Shown: positions 33,531 through 44,710 of the stretch, in pieces
Layout of the letters: every line of letters begins with the position of its first letter
How positions within the stretch are numbered: position 1 is the first letter of the stretch
Assembly (NCBI RefSeq): GCF_018687715.1
Contig: NC_056756.1
Coordinates: 34,870,480 to 34,934,479, forward strand
DNA: 64,000 nt
Reading direction: 5' to 3'
Source: Carya illinoinensis
Lineage: Eukaryota; Streptophyta; Magnoliopsida; Fagales; Juglandaceae
The notes under the pieces: model-generated
Told to the model about the DNA's origin: nothing
Databases searched by the model: none
What the model saw: only the letters and a program-made list of their open reading frames with translations
Translations under genes and position numbers: made by a program

Positions 33531-33800
33531 AATTCATTATCATTCACTTCAGGAAATGATATAGATCTAGTAAGACGTAACTAATGATTCTTATAAAAAA
33601 CTCATTATTTTGCTCAGTCACTGAAAGACCTGATACAAATTTGGAATACGTTGTGAACGTTTGCATTTCATATTGCTACTTCAGGAGCATACTCGATATT
33701 GCTACTTCAGGAGCACATTCGAGACGTTCATTCAAATATATATTCTTTCCACAATTTCAATTATGCACCTTCAGGTGCATAAATCATAATGAGCTTTTGT
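33530..33800 (-). repeat. Degenerate duplicate of part of gag
   Basis: Matches 34420-34760 block by block: the CATTCACTTC(A/T)GG block, CTCATTATTTTGCTCAG, the GGAGCACATTCGAG block and the TGCATC/AATCAT block, but shortened and broken. It lies just downstream of gag, where protease and integrase would be expected. It records an internal rearrangement in the element's ancestry. Confidence 0.7.
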
Positions 33801-33998
33801 ACAAGTATCACTCATATGAGATACTCAATAAAATTATTGATTTAGGGCGATCCTTCAGGGATGCTCCATTTTCATTTTCAGATAAATCATATCATCAATA
33901 ATTTATAACAAGTATAAAAGAATAAATAAAACTTTCATTACTACAAAATATTGCAGAATATAAAAATATTTTATAATAAAATAAAGGAAATACATTAA

Positions 33999-35048
33999 TT
34001 AAAAAGGAACACTTCCATGATCAACTCTATCACTAGAATCCTCAAAGAAATCAGAAACATCAAGACTTGTAATATCTTCTCCATCTATAGAATCTAAAGC
34101 ATATGATGGTTCAGCAAAATTTGTTTCAAATTTCTTTGTTTTTTCTTTTATAGAAGATTGGTATAAGTCAACCAAGTGCTTATCTGTACGACAGACACGA
34201 GCCCAATTTCCAGTCATACTACATCTATGGCATCCATCTTCATCTTTCTTTAAAAATTTATTTTGATGACCTTTGCCCTTCTCTAAGTTGAACCACTTCT
34301 GGTGGTACGATATATATCTATTATTGTCCTTTTTAGTGTGGTCACTTCTAGGACCTCCACTTCTATAGTTTTTCCTACCACGTCCACACCCTCGTTTTCT
34401 TTGAAAAGATACACCATTCACTTCTGGGAATGATGTAAATCTAGTACCATTCACTTCATAGAATGATATAGAACCAGTAGGACGTGATTGATGATTTCTT
34501 AACAAAAACTCATTATTTTGCTCAGCTAATATAAGACAAGATATAAGTTCATAATATTTTTTGAACTTTCGCTCTCGATACTGCTGCTGCAGGAGCACAT
34601 TCGAGGCATGAAAAGTAGTATATGTCTTCTCTAACAAGTCATCATCAGTGACTTTTTCACCACATAATTTTAATAGCGATCTAATTTTAAGAAGTGTAGA
34701 GTTATACTCACTAACACTTTTCAAGTCTTGCAACCTCAGGTGCATCCAATCATGACGAGCTTTTGGGAGGATTACAGTTTTCTGGTGTTCATATCTCTCC
34801 CTTAAATCATTCCACAAAATAAGTGGATCTTTCACCGTTAGATACTCAGTTTTTAATTCTTCATGAAGATGGTGCCGAAGGAAAATCATTACCTTAGCAC
34901 GGTCCTGCAGGGACCTTTGATTTCCTTCTTTAATTGTATCTCCCAGGTTCATCGCATCTAGATGGATCTCAGCATCAAGGATCCAAGATAAATAATTTTT
35001 CCCAGAAATGTCAAGAGCAACGAATTCCAATTTTGTAAGATTTGACAT
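33999..35048 (-). CDS. gag: Copia Gag, damaged zinc knuckle
   Basis: 349 residues from ATG 35048 to the stop at 33999. Residues about 1-190 form a copia Gag domain (UBN2 type): FVALDISGKNYLSWILDAEI near the start, then WNDLRERYEHQK and a long helical stretch. A basic Arg/Gly/Lys-rich part follows (GCGRGRKNYRSGG), then a knuckle CHRCSMTGNWARVC. The family form is CX2CX4HX4C; here the histidine is replaced by Asn, so zinc binding should be weakened or lost. After the knuckle there is an acidic tail, and the frame ends without entering protease. It could still assemble particles, but RNA packaging is doubtful. It is the only intact frame in the element. Confidence 0.88.
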   Translation of the reverse strand: MSNLTKLEFVALDISGKNYLSWILDAEIHLDAMNLGDTIKEGNQRSLQDRAKVMIFLRHHLHEELKTEYLTVKDPLILWNDLRERYEHQKTVILPKARHDWMHLRLQDLKSVSEYNSTLLKIRSLLKLCGEKVTDDDLLEKTYTTFHASNVLLQQQYRERKFKKYYELISCLILAEQNNEFLLRNHQSRPTGSISFYEVNGTRFTSFPEVNGVSFQRKRGCGRGRKNYRSGGPRSDHTKKDNNRYISYHQKWFNLEKGKGHQNKFLKKDEDGCHRCSMTGNWARVCRTDKHLVDLYQSSIKEKTKKFETNFAEPSYALDSIDGEDITSLDVSDFFEDSSDRVDHGSVPF

Positions 35049-35191
35049 TTTTTACATATATAAATCAGGAACATAAGTATAGAGTTTTCATTAAGTAATG
35101 TAACATTTCATATTCATTTTGGAAATTACAAAAATATATTAAAAAACTTACTTGAAGTAGAGGACTACTAGTTTCAAAATCATCAGAACTT

Positions 35192-35205
35192 TCGTGCTGA
35201 TAACG
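35192..35205 (-). other. Primer-binding region of copia element 1
   Basis: On the minus strand, directly after the 5' LTR, is CGTTATCAGCACGA. This motif is common next to LTRs of plant copia elements and differs from the usual TGGTATCAGAGC, so the exact tRNA primer is not certain. Confidence 0.6.
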
Positions 35206-35516
35206 TGTTATGAAATCATTAAAAAGAGAGAGCCATAACGTGTTATAAAACTTTCAAAAGGAGAGAGAAAGAGATAGAGTTCAGAGAGGTTATGAAAACT
35301 TATGAATTTCTTAAAATATTCAATGATATATATATAGGAGTACAAAGGGAACTATACTTTTTACGACTAGTACTATGTATTTTGCGGCTAGCTCACTATG
35401 CTAGCACTATGCACTATGCACTTTGCAGCTAGCTCACTATGCTAGCACTATGTACTAGTACTATGCATTTGACGGCTAGCTAAATGTGGTCATACAATTC
35501 AAGATAGTTTATAACA
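35206..35516 (-). repeat. 5' LTR of copia element 1
   Basis: 311 bp. Begins TGTTATGAAATC and ends TATAACA as read on the plus strand. Differs from 30159-30465 at scattered positions, by eye about 6-8%, so the insertion is older than the chromovirus at 4222. Confidence 0.93.
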
Positions 35517-35521
35517 ATTTT

Positions 35522-36515
35522 ATAATTAATTTTATTATTTTTAATCACGTCGATTGTATGATATGAGACCTTTCGTACAATATGATTGTTATTCACCACT
35601 TATAAACACTTTTTCTATGCCATAAACTTGTAGGCAAACTCATGAATTTCACCTTCCAAACTAGGAAGAATATTCCAATATATATATATATATATATAAG
35701 AAAAACAGATCCAAATTATTGGCATCGATCGCAAATTAATTAATTTATGCTAACCTAATCTTGGCAACTCATTATTGAATTAAATTAATTTGTGGCGCAT
35801 TATCCGATCCCTCGCTTTTGCTCTGAGCAAGTGTTGGCTATGATTATAATAATAGTAGGGTCATGTACATGTGTAATTGGTAAAGTATTAATATTTTACG
35901 TTAAAAAGCATGGTTTTTTGGCACTTTCCTAGGTGTTTGTACTTTGTAGTTGTCGTACTTTTTTTTTTTTTTTTGAAAATTGTAGTTGTCGTACTAGGCC
36001 TTAGTAAATAACATTTGTGTCATTTCCACTTCTTAACGGAGGGTGATGGCGTAACAACTTAAACGAGCTAGCTAGCGTTAGTTACTCACATGTATGGCTA
36101 TACTAAATAAAATGATCATGGTTGTCATCATTAGAGCATCTTGAAATTATTATAACAAGAAGCTGGATTTTCTGCTCCCTGCAGATCAGAATCATGTGAT
36201 CACATCATATATATATATATATATATATGCGCACACACACATACACATGTATATCTATATTCAGTACTAATTTCCACACCTCTATATATATAAATTGACA
36301 CTGACGACATTAATTGTAATGATTCAAGGAAAATGTAAATCACATGATTTGTTGGTATATATGCTCGAAAAATGAATTAAACTAACAAATCAAATTCCCA
36401 GCTTGGAATCATTGTACGTAAAACTGTCTGATCATCGCGCGATATCAGTCATAGATCATCGATGTGGGGTTTTTATGGCTGATCATCAGCCAATGCCAAC
36501 GATGAGAGCAAATAT
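35522..36515. other. AT-rich intergenic DNA between the two copia elements
   Basis: No gene seen. Contains (TA)n runs at about 35671-35698 and 36206-36228 and a short direct repeat GTAGTTGTCGTACT on both sides of a T-run (35945-35990). Confidence 0.5.
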
Positions 36516-36939
36516 TGCTGTGAAAAAATGATAACAATAAATTGAAAAATAATATGGAATTATAAAAATAATCACACACAACACAAGATTTACGTGATTT
36601 GACAAATTACCTATGTCCATGGGAGTTACAGAGGATTTTATTATTGAAAAATATCACACTACAATAATAGATCAATCACTGTATGTCTACAGTGTTTCTA
36701 CAGTACGACCATATGATATAATAATCATATATATAGTCAAACGGCGGAAAAAACCCTAGAGTTGTGTAAAATAGATGTTCGCTCGAGCGGCGTGTCGAAC
36801 GCGCATCGAGCAAACTTCCTTCCTCATCTGCTCGAACTTATTGTCGTGCTGATATCGAGCGTTCGAATCTGTCTGAATTCGCTCGAGCGGCCAATGCCTC
36901 CGCTTGAGCGGTGTGGACCAGACTCCAAAGTACTCAACA
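36516..36939 (-). repeat. 3' LTR of copia element 2
   Basis: Begins TGCTGTGAAAAAATG and ends TACTCAACA; the next bases TTCTCCCACTT are the complement of the polypurine tract (AAGTGGGAGAA). It contains several GCTCGAGCG-type words, including CTGAATTCGCTCGAGC at 36873-36888, which also occurs in the minisatellite of the hAT at 23627-23971. Confidence 0.9.
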
Positions 36940-37239
36940 ATTCTCCCACTTGGAGACTGGTACACTCGTTGTATCGCCGTCTTCCTCAAACATGATATCC
37001 TCCACCTCTGCAACTCACTGCCCCTGTCTTCATGCTAGAAGACCAACTGAAGTTGCACACAACTTCAGTTTCTTAAGTGTAACACCCTTTGTCAACATAT
37101 CAGCAGGGTTCTTGTTTCTACAAATCTTCTCAAGTAACAACTGTCCGTCATTTAACAATGATCGTATGAAGTGATACCTAATCTAAATGTGTTTGGTCCT
37201 GGAATGAAATGCTGGATTCTTGGCAAGGAATATGACACT

Positions 37240-39842
37240 CTAACTATCACCGTAGAGAGTGCCTTTCTGATTCTTTTTACCTAATTCCTTCAAGAAGCCC
37301 CGTAGCCATATCATCTCCTTTGCATCCTCTGACACTGTAATATACTCAGCTTCTGTAGTAGACAAAGAAACTGTTTGTTGTAGATTAGAATCCCATGACA
37401 CAGCAGTACCACCAAGTGTATAAACAAAGCCTGTGGTACTCTTTCTGCTATCAATATCTCCAGGTAGATCAGCATCAACATAGCCTTGCACCTCCAAGCT
37501 CTCTCCAGAGAAACACAAACAGGTTTCTGAGGAGCCCTTTAGGTACCTCAAAATCTATTTCACTACTTTCCAATATTGCTTTCCTGGGTTACTCATGTAT
37601 CTACTCACAACTCTCACTGCATGAGCAATATTCGATCTTGTGTAAACCATAGCATACATAAATGAACCAATAGCTGAGGTATAAGGAATCTTACTCATGT
37701 AATCTTGTTCCTCCTCTGACTCAGGTGACTGATTCTTGCTGAGTCTGAAGTGACTGTCCAAGGGTGTGCCAACTGGTTTGGCCTTGTCCATATTGAACCT
37801 GCTGAGTACCTTTTTCACATACTCAGCCTGTGAGAGTCTCAACGTACCTCTGACTCTATCTCTGACAATTCTCATGCCAATGATTTGCTTTGCAGCTCCC
37901 AAATCTTTCATTGCAAAGTGCTCTGACATCTGCTTCTTTAGATTATTGATCTCATCAGTACTAGCCCCTGCAATAAGCATGTCATCCACATACAACAGCA
38001 GAATAATATAAGAATTGTCAAAGTGTCTGATATAGCAACAGTGAATAGCTTGACATCTAATGTACCCTACACTGTGCATGAAGTTATCAAATTTTTTGTA
38101 CCACTGTCTAGGAGCTTGCTTCAGGCCATACAAGGTCTTCCTCAGTTTGCAAACTGAACCTTCCTTTCCCTGTACCACAAACCCCTCAGACTGGTGCATG
38201 TAGATATCTTCTTCAAGGTGTCTATGAAGAAAAACTGTCTTCACATATAACTGCTCAAGAAATAAATCTTCAGTAGCAACCATAGCCAGTACCATCCTGA
38301 TGGTTGCGATCTTCACCACAGGAGAAAAGATCTCAGAGTAATCAATACCCTGCTTTTGCTAAAAGCCTTTTACAATAAGTCTGGCCTTGTACCTCTTACT
38401 GCCATCATGCTCAGTTTTCACTTGGTACACCCATTTGTTGTGTAATGTCTTCTTCGCTGATGAAAGTTCTATTAACTCCCATGTCTGATTCCCTAATAGG
38501 GAATCCATCTCATCTTTCATGGCCAGCTCCCACTTGTTAGAATTTTCATCTTGCAAGGTTTCTTCGTAACTCTGCGGTTCTCCACCATTTGTCAACAAAA
38601 TGTAATTCAAAGTAGGTGAGAAACGCTGTGGAGGACGTATAGTTCTAACTGACCTGCGAACTGCAACTGTAGGAGTGGACGGTTTTGAAATTGTCTGCGG
38701 AATAATAGGAATGGGTGCACTGGACCCACTCTCCCTGTCACTCACATCTCTACACTGCACTGTAACCTCTGGTAGGTCATCCAATCTTACAAACTCGGAC
38801 TCCTGAGGAGCTACTGTAGAAGTTGTACTAGACTTATCCTTGTACATAATTTTCTCATTGAAAATTACATCCTGCTTCTTATGATCTTCTGATCCTGATA
38901 ATTCCAGAGACGATAGCCAATTACCTCGTCTCCATAGTCAATGAAATAACATTTATTAGACTTAGCCTCAAGTTTACTACAAGCATTAGAATCAATAAGC
39001 ACAAAAGAAATACAGCCAAAAGTTTTAAGGTGAGAAAATTTGACCTCTTTCCCGCTCCAAACCTCCTCAGGCAATCCACAATCCAGTGGAACTGATGGCC
39101 CTCTGTTTATCAAGTAAACGGTAGTGCTGACTCTATCTGCCCAGAAAGTGGGTGGTAGTCCAGCGTGCAACCTCATGCTTCTAACACGCTCATTAATGGT
39201 TCTGTTCATACGCTCAGCAACTCCATTTTGCTGTGGTGTCCTAGGAATGGTCTTCTCCATTCTGATATCCAGAGTTGCACAATACTACTTGAACCCACCA
39301 TCGACATACTCACCACCATTGTCAGACCTCAAACATTTTAGTTTCAAGCTTGTCTCAGTCTCAACCATGGCTTTTCAAATTTTGAACACATTAAATACAT
39401 CAGATTTATGTTTCAAAAAATAAACCCATACCTTCCTACTATGGTCATCAATGAACGTGACATAGTAGCGAGAACCTCCAAGAGATGCCACTGGGGAAGG
39501 ATCCCACACATCTGTGTGCATAAGATCCAGTCTTCCTGTCTTAGGCGTCCTGCCACTTTTCAAGAAACTGATCTTCTTTTGTTTCCCTATAACAGAACTC
39601 TCACATATACTGAGATCAATTGACTTCAGTTCTGGTAGCTTGCCTTTAAACAAAAGTTCCTTCATACCCTTCTGACTCATATGGCCAAGCCTGCAATGCC
39701 ACAAATCTCTTGTGCTCTCTGCAACGGTAGTAGCAATAGTGTCAATCAAACCAGTAATTAAATATAGTGTACCAGTTTTCTTACCCCAAGCCAATACCAA
39801 TGCCCATTTTGTGACCTTCCAGGTGCTATCTAAGAATACCAC
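37240..39842 (-). pseudogene. pol: Copia Pol, broken into at least five frames
   Basis: Integrase, reverse transcriptase and RNase H, read from right to left. 39842-39375: gag-pre-integrase (LWHCRLGHMSQKGMKELL) and integrase core with Asp in LMHTDVW and FIDDHSRKVWVYFLK. 39260-38865: TPQQNGVAERMNRTI with the catalytic Glu, and HLKTFGCISF. 38847-38359: linker and RT start (WVYQVKTEHDGSKRYKARLI). 38319-37555: RT with LYGLKQAPRQWYKKF and an intact YVDDMLIAG. 37551-37240: RNase H (VDADLPGDIDSRKSTTGFVY, TEAEYI). Each block is still easily recognised, but stops and shifts separate them. Cys pair of the integrase finger is damaged (SICESSVIGKQKK). Not functional. Confidence 0.92.
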
Positions 39843-40415
39843 TGAATGACCACACTCATCGAGCTACCCAATAGAAATGAGGTTCTTCTTCAACTCAGGA
39901 ATGTGTCTGACCTTTTGCAAGGTCCATCTGTTCTTACCAGAGAATGCAATATCAACGTCTCCCATCTCCACTACGTTCAAAGCCTCTCCATCAGCCAAAT
40001 ACACATTCCAAAATCACCTGCAATATAGTTTCGCATTAGCTCTCGGTGGGAAGATGGATGGAAGGAAGTCCTTGAATCCAATATCCAGTCATCAACTGGA
40101 CTATGAACTGCAAGCAATAGTGCATCCTGTACTTCTTCAGTTACCACATTAGCACTATCATTCTCGGTCTTCTTAGGATTTTTGCAGTTATTCTTTATGT
40201 GGCCATCTTTGCCACAATTCTAGCAAGTTGCCTGCTGACCAGGCTTCGACTTGCTCTTGCCCCTATGCTTTGATTTTGATATTCCTCTATTTGAGTTCCT
40301 GTCTTATGATCTCCCTCGAGAATCAACATTTAGATCTGAACTCAAATCCGAGGTCTCGCCTGAATCTTTCCTGCGCACCTCCTCAACCAAATCAAATCAT
40401 GAATATCATCATATT

Positions 40416-40931
40416 TCAATCTAGATTTACCAGCAGAATTACTGACAGCATTCTCATGGCTTCCCAACTATTTCGCAGTGAAGCCAATAGTATCAGTGCA
40501 TGTATCTTATCATCAAATTCAATTTCAACAAACGACAATTGATTTGTGATAGCATTAAAATTATTCAGATGTTGTGCAACAAACGTACCATCTGCCATCT
40601 TCAAATTGAATAAATTTTTCATCAAATGTACCTTATTATTCGTTGACGGCTTTTCATACATACCTGACAAAGCCGCCATGAGATCCGTAGTTGTATTCTC
40701 CTTGATGATGTTGTGTGCAACGGATCTTGACAGGGTTAATCGAATAACCCCCAGAATCTGTCGATCCAACAGGTTCCAATTAGCATCATCCATATTTTCC
40801 GGTTGCTTTCCCAATAGTGGAAGATGAAGTTTCTTCCTATAGAGGTAGTCCTCTATTTGCATTCTCCAGTATCCAAAATCCGTGTCATCAAACTTCTCAA
40901 TCCCCGATGCCTTCAATTCATCTCCAGCCAT
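40416..40931 (-). pseudogene. gag: Copia Gag, N-terminal part
   Basis: 171 residues starting MAGDELKASGIEKFDDTDFG. Copia Gag domain with FDDTDFGYWRMQIEDYLYRK, MYEKPSTNNKVHLMKNLFNL and LNNFNAITNQLSFVEIEFDD. The frame is lost after LLVNLD, before the zinc knuckle; beyond it, fragments around 40340-40200 give only broken pieces. The start sits about 40 bp inside the 5' LTR end. A truncated relic. Confidence 0.85.
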
Positions 40932-40971
40932 CGTTTTTTCTTAGACCCGAACCTTGGCTCTTGATACCAAT

Positions 40972-41393
40972 TGTTGTGAAAAAACGATGACAATAAATTA
41001 AAAAAAAAATATGGAACAAGAAAAACAATCACACACGACACAAGATTTACGTGGTTCGGCAAATTGCCTACTTCCATGAGAGCTGCAGAGGATTTTATTA
41101 TTGAGGAATATCATAATACAATGATAGATCAATCACTGTATGTCCACAGTGTTTCTACAGTACGGTCATATGATATAATAATCATATATATAGTCAAATG
41201 GCAGAAAAAATCCTAGAGGTGTGTAAAATGGATGTTTGCTCGAGTAGCATGTCGAGCGCGCATCAAGTAAACTTCCTTTCGCATCTACTCGAGCTCACTG
41301 CAGAGCTGACATCGAGCATTCAAATCTGTCTGAATTCGTTTGAGCGGCCAATGCCTCCGTGCGAGCAGTGTGGACCAGACTCTACAGTACTCG

Positions 41394-41396
<3 letters not shown>
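40972..41396 (-). repeat. 5' LTR of copia element 2
   Basis: 425 bp, aligned with 36516-36939 over its whole length (TGTTGTGAAAAAACGA to TACTCGACA). The shared word CTGAATTCGCTCGAGC has decayed here to CTGAATTCGTTTGAGC. On the minus strand the priming site TTGGTATCAAGAGC directly follows (40953-40971). Confidence 0.9.

Positions 41397-41434
<38 letters not shown>
41397..41434. repeat. (TA)n microsatellite at the element edge
   Basis: About 17 TA units directly outside the right LTR. It hides any target duplication of copia element 2. Confidence 0.9.
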
Positions 41435-41436
<2 letters not shown>

Positions 41437-41670
41437 TGTGATCTCAGGTTTAACATCGACCACAAACTAGCTAGTACTGCAGTAAATCATCATTTTATTG
41501 GCATCTTCAAAGAGTAGTGATATGACGACTGGTCCAATACTCCTCCACGTACATGATATTAGAGCTTATAGTTTTTTCTTTACTAAATTAGGTTTAACAT
41601 GATGATCTCGAGTGACATCAATAATTAGTACTTATCTCTTCCAGCTCTTCTTGTATCTACATGGTGATTA

Positions 41671-41980
41671 AGATCTCGTTTAGATGTTGACTAGAATTGA
41701 GATGAGTTAAGTTCTTTATGAATAGTAATGAGTTGATCAGATGGTGGAGTGAGTTTTGTGAGGCCTACCTAAAATAAATTTAGATATATTTATTAGAAAT
41801 TGAAAAAAGTTGTAGATCCCGCTGTAAAGATGTCTTGAATTGGAAAATGCTATGGGTTGTACTTGTAAAGAGGTTTTAAATTGAGATAAGTTTAGTAATT
41901 TAAAAGTTGAGTATTTGGATATTAGAGTTAAGTTAAAATTAAACTGAATTGAGTTCAGTTTAAATTCCAAACGAAGTCTT
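41671..41980. mobile_element. Harbinger-like (Tourist-type) MITE
   Basis: 310 bp, ends AGATCTCGTTTAGATG (left) and AAGACTTCGTTTGGAAT (right, read in reverse). Flanked by TTA at 41668-41670 and 41981-41983. Same family as 17289-17515 and 26867-27214. Confidence 0.7.
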
Positions 41981-41983
41981 TTA

Positions 41984-43227
41984 ATTACTGTGTTCAAACT
42001 AATAACCCTTAGCAGTTAAGGCCGAAAATTCTATCGACTTGCAAGCAGTGAGGTGTACTCGATCACTAATGACGTTTCAACCACATTTGGGAATCGCACA
42101 TGCTTAAACAAGTGACAGATAGGGAGGTTATGTACGAGAGAGCGAAAGGAGCAGAAGGTTAGGACTGAGAAGTATTTGGCTGCTTCTGAATTAGGTTTTG
42201 GATTTAGCTTAGGCAACACAAAGCTGCATGTGAAACGAAACGACTAGAAGCTTTGAAGGAGCGTGACATGATGGCAAAATATGGGTACTAAAGGACACAC
42301 GACACGAGAGTACACGAGAGTTCTGTTTATGAACCAAAACAGCCATATAGCTAAGCCAAGCTATCTTAGCTTTCTGGTCACGGGATGCAAAAATTATTAT
42401 TTACTTTTACAGATTAGAAATATCATTTATATTTATGGGTCCCCATGTTAAGAAACTCCTTCCTGACAAAAGGAAACGGGATGGCTTTTGTTTCTGAATG
42501 GCCATATAATTGGACTGGGCGGGGAATTGGAAATAACGGCCTCAAGATCAGCCAATGTCACCAACCAATAATAAAAGCTTTTGGATTTAGCCCCAGCTTG
42601 CAACGTCATATTCATCACCTCTCTCCAATAATAAGAAATCTCGTGCATTTAAAAGATCAAGATGAAATCATGAAGAGTGAAGACAAAGGGTTCAAATGAA
42701 TTAAGATCGAACGTCACAAAAAGCTACGTAGGAATTTGGTTGGGATCACAACTGAAGAGAGAGAGATGTATACAGAAGTCGACCTAGACATGACTTGTAG
42801 ATTTTAAATTCATGATTTTGTAAATTATATTTTAATGAATATCGTTGTAAATTCAATTTTTTTTAAAAAAAAATTTTAATTATGGAATATTTTATATCCT
42901 AGAAAAAGAAAAAAAAAAAGAAAAAGAAAAAGAAAGTTTTTTAAGACGTCAATTCCCATTTCACTTTCCTGAAACAATCTCAGAAGGCCGGTCATGGGTG
43001 TTAAAGATCTGCCCGAGCAAGGGGATACGTAGTACTAGAAAGCCCGTGGGCTAGACCCAGAATAATGTCATTTATGTCTTTCGTGAAGTTTTAACTTGTC
43101 CCGTTTTGCAGGATATTTTATGATACTTGGTGTTTATGAATTTGCATGGTTACGCCAATTGAACATGGATGATATTCTGATGACTTGTGGTGATATTTTT
43201 AAGGCCATGTGTTTGGCATCTTGAAGC
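41984..43227. other. Intergenic DNA, nothing recognised
   Basis: No supported gene. Open frames at 42031-42219 and 42445-42699 have no known motif. A purine-rich AAGAAAAAG run is at 42900-42935. Confidence 0.45.
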
Positions 43228-43761
43228 CGTGGGTGAAAGTTTAACCAGAAAATTAGAAAACTGGTCCAAACTGGATTGGACCAGATCGGTGGGTCAGTTT
43301 TGAATTGGTCCGGTCTAGATTCGGCTCTTATATTTTAAAAACCTTTTAAATCTGGTCTGAACCGGATTTTCGGCACCAGACCGATTTATAAAATATATAT
43401 ATAAAAAAATTAATTTTTAATATTATATAAAATATTTTATACATGTATATATAATTATAAATGAAATTTCTATATATACTATATATAATTATATATGAAA
43501 TGATTTTATATTATAATTTATAACATAAAATTTTAATCTTAAATATATATATATATATAATTTTTTTATATACCATATATAATGAGATTGCCACTTGACT
43601 AAAACTGGAAACTGGAAAATTGAAAAATTGAATTTGAACCGGTAAAAGCGGAAGTATTGGTTTAGTAGGGTAACCTGTTTGGAATTAGTTCTTGAAAATG
43701 CAAAAGATGTGTATACCGGTTCGGTCTTAAACTTGTACAAAACCGAATCGGTTACACCCTA
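43228..43761. mobile_element. Probable hAT-type MITE
   Basis: About 534 bp. The left end starts CGTGGGTGAAAGTTTAACC; the right end ends GGTTACACCCTA. The flanks CTTGAAGC (43220-43227) and CTTAAAAC (43762-43769) agree at 6 of 8 bases, which would be a decayed 8-bp target duplication. GC-richer ends with ACCGGTTCGG/GACCGGTCC words enclose a very AT-rich middle, as in the better-defined element at 60835-61277. Confidence 0.5.
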
Positions 43762-43769
43762 CTTAAAAC

Positions 43770-44478
43770 TAATTCAACCAATCTCAAATCAATTAATGAT
43801 GAGACCTATTATTTTTTCAACTCTCATAAAAAAGTTAAATTCATCTCAACCTACTTCATACATTTAAACACATATCTCAACTCATTTATATTTGAATAAA
43901 TCTCAATGAGATCGACAAAACATTATTATTCATATATTAATTTAGATCATTTGATATTACTCTAGCATCCAAACGCAACGTCCACATTAATGACTTGTTG
44001 TACATATTTAGGTATGTTGATATTTTTTCGTTGTATTTAGCTTATAACTTAGAAACATGCATGCTAGACACACGTCTATTTTCTTCGTTGCGAGTGCACG
44101 TGCAACCCAAAGTTGCATGTTCAACATAACGACGACACGCTCTTTTAGAAAACGGGAAGTCAGGATGTCACATTAACATTTTGTTGAAACTAGAGGCCGA
44201 CGACTTCCTTATTCGTGATCAGGGAATCGTACTGATGACCAAAGGCGTTACTTATGCTGTTGATGAAAGTTGAGGTCAAATTGTTAGAGAAATATTGTAG
44301 CCATTCGACCCCAACTGGGGAATAACAACAATCCTCGAGGTAATACTCATGTATACATGATCGAAATGTTCATTACGTCCGACTTTTGTGAATTCATAAA
44401 TAAAAATCCTTGATTTTGGTAGTCGGTTACTGGATCATTACCAATCATGTGCAGACATGTACAAATGCATAATCAACA

Positions 44479-44509
<31 letters not shown>

Positions 44510-44710
44510 AGAATACCCAATCAACATGTCACGTCAACAAAAAGTATTTTGTAATTGAAACCCATTAAAATATAATATAAAAACATAAAAGTAAAATTAC
44601 TATATTTTATGTGCGACCATGCACACAACCATAAGCATCTACTACTAGATATGGACGAGCTGGAATAGAGATGGTTAGGAAGGTATAGGCGAAACTGAGC
44701 AGCTTAACCC
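43770..44710. other. Intergenic DNA with partial MITE
   Basis: The end at about 43965-43985 (CATCCAAACGCAACG) resembles the CGTTTGGATG end of the Harbinger-like family, so 43775-43985 may be a partial copy. A (TA)n run is at 44479-44501. No gene seen. Confidence 0.4.

Larger units (their letters stand above)
30159..35516 (-). mobile_element. Ty1/copia element, gag open, pol decayed
   Basis: 5,358 bp. The LTRs (307 and 311 bp) begin TGTTATGAAATC and end ATAGTTTATAACA; the 5-bp target duplication ATTTT is perfect (30154-30158 and 35517-35521). Coding direction is minus, so the 5' LTR is the right one. Next to it is CGTTATCAGCACGA, a common copia priming region; before the left LTR is a polypurine tract. 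Gag is open. Pol remnants follow in copia order: linker, RT, then RNase H, with protease and most of integrase missing and an unrelated segment inserted in RT/RNase H. It is non-autonomous, with a gag-only coding capacity like TR-GAG elements. Confidence 0.93.
36516..41396 (-). mobile_element. Decayed full-length Ty1/copia element
   Basis: 4.9 kb between LTRs of 424 and 425 bp (TG...CA ends). Coding direction is minus. The 5' LTR is the right one; the priming site next to it reads TTGGTATCAAGAGC on the minus strand. Gag, gag-pre-integrase, integrase, RT and RNase H follow in copia order but with stops and frameshifts throughout. The motifs resemble Tnt1/Tork-type elements. No clean target duplication was found: AATAT precedes the left LTR, while the right flank is a TA repeat. 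LTRs differ by roughly 10% by eye, the oldest of the three complete elements. Confidence 0.9.

Noticed and set aside
36516..41396. 5-bp target duplication for copia element 2
   Set aside because: AATAT on the left does not match CACAT on the right; a TA repeat on the right hides the site.
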